Origin: Anaerolineae bacterium
GTDB taxonomy: Bacteria > Chloroflexota > Anaerolineae > B4-G1 > DUEL01
Direction: 5' to 3'
DNA: 13,707 nt
Assembly (NCBI GenBank): GCA_016926575.1
Contig: JAFGOJ010000032.1
Span: 1 to 13,707 of the forward strand
A program made the translations under genes and the position numbers. Shown here one piece after another: positions 13,047 to 13,707 of this stretch. The notes under the pieces are model-generated. The model was not told the origin of the DNA, searched no databases, and saw only the letters and a list, made by a program, of their open reading frames with translations. Positions within the stretch are counted from its first letter, which is position 1. Each line of letters starts with the position of its first letter.

Positions 13047-13707
13047 ATGGATCGTTATCCCCCGATCCCACCCGAACTGCCCCCCGAACCGGAGGGGTAT
13101 AACCCCGATTATTTTGCCAACCGCCGGTACGAACTGAGACTGATCCGGCGCAAGGTGGACGAGGGGCTGACTAAACAGCCCATCATCGAGCCGCTCGTCC
13201 ACATCTGGGGCATTCGGGGGATGGGGAAGAGCTGGCTGATGCGCCATCTGGACGCGTTGTATCGTTTCAAACCAGACGAGGCCACTGTCTCCATCCTGGT
13301 CGATTTTTCGAAGAGCCAATTCTCGCACTGGGTGCCGTCGACGATCACCGATCTGCTACAGGCCGTCGTCGATGATATACGCATCCAGCTACCAGAAGGA
13401 AAGCTACAAGATGTAGCGCAGAGCGAACTCAGCGCCTTTCAAAGTGAACTAGAGGAGATAGGCCAAGATTCAAAGCGCACGCCCACTCACTTGTCCGAAA
13501 CGTTTGTGGCATTGATTTGCCAGTTGAGCCGCGCTGTTGTTCCTTTGCTCCTTTTCGACACGACGGAAATACTGGATGAAGACGATTTCTTCTGGTTGGA
13601 AAGCCACCTGATCGAGCCGATTGTCCGCACCGACCGGGTTGTCGTGGTCGTGGCCGGGCGCAAGGAGATCCCGCGCTGGCGGGAGTTCGGCGCGCGCCAG
13701 CGCCTGG
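13047..13707 (+). CDS. STAND-like P-loop NTPase, partial (runs off the window)
   Basis: 220 codons are visible and the frame is open to the window end. ATG 13047 follows AGGAG (13034-13038) at 8 nt. The N-terminus is proline-rich (MDRYPPIPPELPPEPEGYNP). The NTPase core has Walker A GIRGMGKS (55-62), hydrophobic strand VSILVDFS (81-88), and Walker B LLLFDT (167-172). A later strand, RVVVVVAGRKEIPRWREFG, begins about residue 199, with the Arg expected of the sensor-1 region of STAND/NACHT-like ATPases. It is unlike the NTPases encoded at 8667 and 10464 and so is a second switch type. The effector or ligand-binding region (for example TPR, WD40, trypsin or TIR) lies beyond the window. It is the fourth gene of the cassette and is co-transcribed with Trypco2. 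Confidence 0.85.
   Translation, partial: MDRYPPIPPELPPEPEGYNPDYFANRRYELRLIRRKVDEGLTKQPIIEPLVHIWGIRGMGKSWLMRHLDALYRFKPDEATVSILVDFSKSQFSHWVPSTITDLLQAVVDDIRIQLPEGKLQDVAQSELSAFQSELEEIGQDSKRTPTHLSETFVALICQLSRAVVPLLLFDTTEILDEDDFFWLESHLIEPIVRTDRVVVVVAGRKEIPRWREFGARQRL

Overview
The window is bacterial, GC-rich on the left (about 1-8000) and visibly more AT-rich on the right (about 8550-12660). Several things suggest a member of the Chloroflexota (Anaerolineae-like). These are the short 'FLPL' tail at the end of the secreted subtilase, a small all-beta protein of a kind I associate with that phylum, abundant palindromic intergenic repeats, and a CHAT/STAND/Trypco2 conflict cassette of a type common in large, socially complex bacteria. 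The phylum is an inference; there is no rRNA or marker gene here.

Left part (1-3730, plus strand): a pair of near-identical 80-bp inverted repeats (1-80 and 2285-2383) brackets two overlapping genes, a small beta-rich protein (102-470) and a secreted S8 serine protease (427-2295). A cluster of further stem-loops follows, then a membrane-anchored lipocalin-like CrtC/AttH-family protein (2572-3729).

Middle part (3744-8003, minus strand): a three-gene operon reads leftward from a good sigma70-like promoter at 7131-7158: a GNAT-type acyltransferase, an MFS exporter and a RarD/EamA permease. The last two overlap by GTGA. Upstream, a PhnP-like metallo-beta-lactamase-fold hydrolase (7167-8003) has its own promoter and a stem-loop in its leader. 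The 8004-8666 gap holds a 172-bp composite palindromic element with TIR-like ends and a perfect 20-bp hairpin.

Right part (8667-13707, plus strand): this is the most interesting region. It encodes, in order: (i) a P-loop NTPase with a C-terminal OmpR-type winged helix; (ii) a short transcription unit with a possible 23-codon ORF and a strong intrinsic terminator; (iii) a P-loop NTPase fused to a CHAT caspase-like peptidase with a Cys4 insertion between its catalytic His and Cys; (iv) a Trypco2 (trypsin-co-occurring) domain protein; (v) a second type of STAND-like NTPase that runs off the window. Genes iii-v are tightly spaced and co-oriented. The two NTPase domains of genes i and iii share motifs and look paralogous. 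I read this as an NTP-dependent conflict or programmed-cell-death system, with gene i as candidate DNA-binding sensor/regulator, gene iii as protease effector, Trypco2 as adaptor and the last NTPase as a second signalling switch. The roles are inferred from domain composition only.
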